NCBI RefSeq assembly: GCF_003752595.1
Contig: NZ_RKIJ01000001.1
Coordinates: 1 to 64,000 of the forward strand
From: Cellulomonas sp. PhB143
Lineage (GTDB): Bacteria; Actinomycetota; Actinomycetes; Actinomycetales; Cellulomonadaceae
Direction of reading: 5' to 3'
Length of the DNA stretch: 64,000 nt
The notes below the pieces were generated by a model, which was given only the letters and a program-made list of their open reading frames with translations, did not search any database and was not told the DNA's origin. Shown here one piece after another: positions 61,161 to 64,000 of the stretch. The stretch's first letter is position 1; each line of letters opens with the position of its first letter. A program made the translations under genes and the position numbers.

Positions 61161-61943
61161 ATGAGAGCCCGTTCCGTCGTCCCCGCCGTCGCCGCCGCCT
61201 GCCTGGCGCTCGCCGGCTCCCTCGTCGCCGTCCCCGGCGCGGTCGCCGTCTCCCCGGCCGCCGTGAGCGCCGCCACCGTCGACACGGCCACCGCCGACGC
61301 GACCGCCGACACGACCGCCGACGCGAAGCCCGGCAAGCCCCCCAAGATCACGATCACGTCCCCGCGCACGACGACGACCGTCGTCGGCGCCGTCACCGTG
61401 ACCGGCCGGGCGAGCGACGACCACGGGCTGGACGGCGACCAGGTCTACGTCTACCTGCAGCCGCGCACCACCGCGGGCGGGTGCGGCCCGGCGGCCGCGT
61501 ACACGACCACCCCGGTCGTGGACGGGGAGTGGACGACGACGTTCGCGTCCGGGTCCGCGCCGGACGGCACCTACTGCGTCGCTGCGATCGCCATGGACAC
61601 GGCGGGCCAGCAGACCTACACCTCGCGCCAGTGGCTGATGCTCAGCGACGGCTCGCCGCGGCTGGTGAACCTCTCGGCCCGCTCGCAGTGCGACGCGAAC
61701 GGCGTCGCCTCCGTCGCGGTCTACGCGGTCAACGGTGAGCAGGTGCCGGTGGACGTGCGGATGACCACGCCGTACGGCGAGAAGAAGGTCACCTCGCTCG
61801 CGCCGGGCAAGGCCGCGTACGTCTTCACGCAGTCCGGGGAGCCGAAGGTCGCGAAGGGCACGGCGACCGTGTCCGCGTACTACTGGGACGGCGTCGGGCA
61901 CCACGAGACCTACACGCTGCCCTACGCCAAGGTGAGGTGCTGA
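61161..61943 (+). CDS. secreted Ig-like protein with TAD-repeat linker
   Basis: 260 aa. Signal peptide to about residue 29, then a short Thr/Ala/Asp repeat linker (TATADATADTTADAK). An Ig-like domain starts at PPKITITSPRTTTTVVGAVTVTG and contains four cysteines in the protein overall (GGCGP, GTYCVAAI, QCDANG, and the terminal RC). No wall-sorting motif, so it is probably secreted. AGGAG precedes the ATG. Function unknown. Confidence 0.78.
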   Translation: MRARSVVPAVAAACLALAGSLVAVPGAVAVSPAAVSAATVDTATADATADTTADAKPGKPPKITITSPRTTTTVVGAVTVTGRASDDHGLDGDQVYVYLQPRTTAGGCGPAAAYTTTPVVDGEWTTTFASGSAPDGTYCVAAIAMDTAGQQTYTSRQWLMLSDGSPRLVNLSARSQCDANGVASVAVYAVNGEQVPVDVRMTTPYGEKKVTSLAPGKAAYVFTQSGEPKVAKGTATVSAYYWDGVGHHETYTLPYAKVRC

Positions 61944-61946
61944 GCT

Positions 61947-61978
61947 GACGCCCGGTCTCCCGCGGGAGGCCGGGCGTC
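61947..61978. terminator. bidirectional hairpin terminator
   Basis: A 32-base palindrome (GACGCCCGG, T, CTCCCG and CGGGAG, G, CCGGGCGTC) with one T/G mismatch. It lies between the secreted Ig-like gene (stop 61943) and the convergent spermidine-synthase-like gene (stop 61998). Confidence 0.78.
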
Positions 61979-61997
61979 GGCGTGGGGCGGCGCCGGC

Positions 61998-62783
61998 TCA
62001 GGCCCGGACGCCGGCCCTGGTGCCCGCGCTGCCGAGATAGACCGTGTTGGTCGCGGGTCGGCCCTGCAGCGGGTTCTCGAAGGTCACCACCCGGGCGGCG
62101 CTGTCGGTGAAGACCCGAGCCATCGTGGCGAGGAACTCGTCGTCCGGCGGGTCGTTGGACCAGAGCGCGAAGACGCCGCCCGGCCGGAGCACGTCGCGGA
62201 CCTGCGCCAGGCCCTCGGCGGTGTAGAACGCCTCGTTCTGCGGTGCGAGGACGTGCCGCGGCGAGTGGTCGATGTCGACGAGCACGGCATCGCACCACCG
62301 GTCGTCCGTGTCCGGCCAGAAGCCCTCGCCCGCGGCGGCCAGCGCGAAGAAGTCGCCCTGCACGAGGCGGCAGCGGGGGTCGCGGGCGAGTCCCGCACCG
62401 AGCGGCACCAGGCCCCGGCGGTGCCAGTCGATCACCGGCTGCAGGGCGTCGACCACCGCGAGCGCGGCGACGTCGGGATGGTCGAGGACGGCGCGCGCGG
62501 TGTAGCCCAGGCCCAGACCGCCGACGACCACCTCGAGGCCACGTCGGCCCGCCAGGCGCTCGAGGGCGACGTCGGCCAGGGCGACCTCCGCCTCGACGAA
62601 CAGGCTGGACATGAGGAAGTCGTCGTCGATCTTGACCTCGTGGATCTCCTGCCCGGTCACGGGATCGATCCGACGCCGGAGGCTGATCGCGCCGATCGCC
62701 GTCTCCTGCCAGTCGAGCTCCTCGAACCGACGTCGTCCGGGCCGAGTGTGCCGGCGGGGGGCCGGGTCGGGAAAGTCGGTCAC
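61998..62783 (-). CDS. spermidine-synthase-like SAM-domain protein
   Basis: 261 aa from a GTG with AAGGAG upstream. The Rossmann core includes LEVVVGGLGLGYTARAVLD for SAM-type binding, VVDALQPVIDWHR, and CDAVLVDIDHSPRH. These match the spermine/spermidine synthase-like group. The polyamine-site DTDD-type loop of true spermidine synthases is not obvious, so it may be a methyltransferase or related enzyme. It begins 20 bases after the stop of the MFS exporter gene and is probably co-transcribed. Confidence 0.82.
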   Translation of the reverse strand: MTDFPDPAPRRHTRPGRRRFEELDWQETAIGAISLRRRIDPVTGQEIHEVKIDDDFLMSSLFVEAEVALADVALERLAGRRGLEVVVGGLGLGYTARAVLDHPDVAALAVVDALQPVIDWHRRGLVPLGAGLARDPRCRLVQGDFFALAAAGEGFWPDTDDRWCDAVLVDIDHSPRHVLAPQNEAFYTAEGLAQVRDVLRPGGVFALWSNDPPDDEFLATMARVFTDSAARVVTFENPLQGRPATNTVYLGSAGTRAGVRA

Positions 62784-62803
62784 GCCACGCTCCTTCGCCG
62801 GGC

Positions 62804-64000
62804 TCAGGCCGACGCGTACGCCGACCGCGGCGGGTCCTCCGCGTGCAGCCGGTCGGTGAGCTCGGAGACGATCTCGTCGATCTCCGGCTCCTTCTCGCCC
62901 GGCCAGCCCTCGATCAGCGCACGCAGCCGGACCCGCTCGTTCTCGCGCAGCGCCTCGGCGGCTGCGTGCCCCGCATCGGTCGCGGTGACCGTGTCGCCGT
63001 CGACGGTCACCAGGCCACGCTCCTCGAGCGCCGCGGCCACGCCGGTCACCACCCCGGTCGAGGCGCCCGAGCGCTCCGACATGGTCTCGACCGAGCGCGG
63101 ACCCTTGAGGGACGCGCGCGTGACCATCCAGCACTCCTCGGGCGTCAGCCCCGAGTCCGCGGCGAGGATGGCGTAGGTGCGCAGCGGGTCCTGGCGCCCG
63201 ACGCGCTGCCAGAGCAGCAGCCGCAGCTCCTCGGCCGACGTGCGCCCGGACGGCAGCGCGAACGTGTCGCCGGCAGCGACTCCCGCGGCCGTGGCGACCG
63301 ACTCGTGCTCGTCCGTGTCCTTCGCCGCCGTGCGCAGCGTGACCTCGGGGAGCAGCCAGCTGAGCAGGAACGCGATCGCCGCCACCGGCACCGCCCACAG
63401 GAAGACGATGTGCAGGGCGTCGGCGTACCCGTCGAGGAACCAGTCCTGCACGTCCGGCGGGCACTGGGCCAGGCCCGCGGTGGACTGGGCCAGCGCACCC
63501 GGCCCGCACGGACCGGCCGCGTCGCTCGGGATGCCGCTCGCCACGTTGGACGCGAGCTGGTTGGCGAACACCGTGCCGAACACCGCGACGCCCACGGACG
63601 AGCCGATGGTCCGGAAGAACGTGGTGCCCGAGGTGGCCGTGCCGAGGTCGCGGTACTCGACCGCGTTCTGTACCGCCAGGACCAGCACCTGGGTGACCAT
63701 CCCGAGGCCGGCACCGAGGACGAACATGCTCACGCCCGACTCGAACGTCGTCGTGTCCCGGTCCATCAGGGAGAGCAGGTAGAGCCCGACCGTGGTGATC
63801 GCCGTGCCGAGGATCGGGAAGATCTTGTACCTGCCCGTGCGGGAGATGATCTGCCCGGAGCCGATCGACGTGATCAGCAGCCCGAGCATCATCGGGGTCA
63901 TCTCGAGTCCGGACTCCGTCGGGCTGGAGCCCTTGACCTGCTGCAGGTACAGCGGCAGGTAGGTGATCGCCCCGAACATCGCGAAACCGACGACGAACCC
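62804..64000 (-). CDS. MFS exporter (DHA2-type) with C-terminal winged-helix domain, partial
   Basis: The gene runs past the right end of the window, so only about 398 C-terminal residues are seen. The membrane part has ITYLPLYLQQVKGSSPTESG, YRDLGTATSGTTFFRTIGSSVG and a last segment HIVFLWAVPVAAIAFLLSWLLP, typical of 14-span EmrB/QacA exporters. A cytoplasmic domain of about 170 residues follows. It contains a winged-helix/MarR-like unit: MSERSGASTGVVTGVAAALEE, RGLVTVDGDTVTATDAG. A fused DNA- or protein-binding domain on an MFS exporter is unusual. The start is not in the window. Confidence 0.85.
   Translation of the reverse strand, partial: GFVVGFAMFGAITYLPLYLQQVKGSSPTESGLEMTPMMLGLLITSIGSGQIISRTGRYKIFPILGTAITTVGLYLLSLMDRDTTTFESGVSMFVLGAGLGMVTQVLVLAVQNAVEYRDLGTATSGTTFFRTIGSSVGVAVFGTVFANQLASNVASGIPSDAAGPCGPGALAQSTAGLAQCPPDVQDWFLDGYADALHIVFLWAVPVAAIAFLLSWLLPEVTLRTAAKDTDEHESVATAAGVAAGDTFALPSGRTSAEELRLLLWQRVGRQDPLRTYAILAADSGLTPEECWMVTRASLKGPRSVETMSERSGASTGVVTGVAAALEERGLVTVDGDTVTATDAGHAAAEALRENERVRLRALIEGWPGEKEPEIDEIVSELTDRLHAEDPPRSAYASA

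Overview
The window is very GC-rich with short intergenic gaps, many GTG starts, LacI-controlled sugar importers without their own ATPase, and LAxTG/LPxTG wall-sorting tails. This points to a Gram-positive actinobacterium. Gene content fits a polysaccharide-degrading Micrococcales such as the Cellulosimicrobium/Isoptericola/Cellulomonas group; that placement is inference. I support 52 protein-coding genes and see no rRNA, tRNA or CRISPR array. Two homopolymer blocks (1-94 and about 54234-54451) look like sequencing or assembly artefacts.

Layout. 0.3-4.9 kb: a LAxTG surface protein, a VOC protein, a two-gene secreted PKD/DUF6318 unit, a DUF2316 protein, and a divergent NUDIX/macrodomain pair. 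5-6.6 kb: an animal-type haem peroxidase. 6.7-10.5 kb: a possible defence or DNA-processing island, with a NERD-nuclease/SF1-helicase flanked by two small proteins sharing the same cysteine-rich tail, then a convergent HNH nuclease with an SRA-like N-terminus; GC falls towards its end. 10.6-15.7 kb: a secreted esterase, RNase Z, and a LysR regulator divergent from an alpha/beta hydrolase plus SDR.

15.8-28.9 kb is glycan locus 1: GH26, a binding protein and two permeases, a GH28-like protein, two GH2 beta-mannosidase-like enzymes with a LacI gene between them, and a mannonate-dehydratase-like enolase. The enzymes have no visible signal peptides, so oligosaccharides are probably imported and cut inside the cell. 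Two CTA/TAG-type LacI operators sit on the main promoter. 29-33.3 kb: a very large secreted beta-propeller/S53 peptidase divergent from a regulator. 34.3-36.3 kb: a MazEF-type module and a membrane-anchored HNH/Excalibur protein. 36.5-40.1 kb: two wall-sorted surface proteins, one built from an (AB)x2 repeat.

41.3-51.4 kb is glycan locus 2: an importer, a divergent LacI, a GH2 enzyme and a GH92 alpha-mannosidase, with three CAACGTTG operators. 51.5-64 kb: an NAD(P)-binding oxidoreductase, a drug-type ABC exporter, Hsp20 with a HAIR-like site, a type II NADH dehydrogenase divergent from a ScyD-like protein around a Crp-like site, a TelA/DUF475 pair, small membrane and secreted proteins, a spermidine-synthase-like protein, and an MFS exporter with a fused winged-helix domain that runs off the window.

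The most unusual non-coding signal is a family of 64-bp near-perfect palindromes, six in about 15 kb (40.1-55.2 kb), each just after a stop codon and showing paired compensatory changes between arms. One copy is visible only by its ends because its centre is the poly-G/C block.
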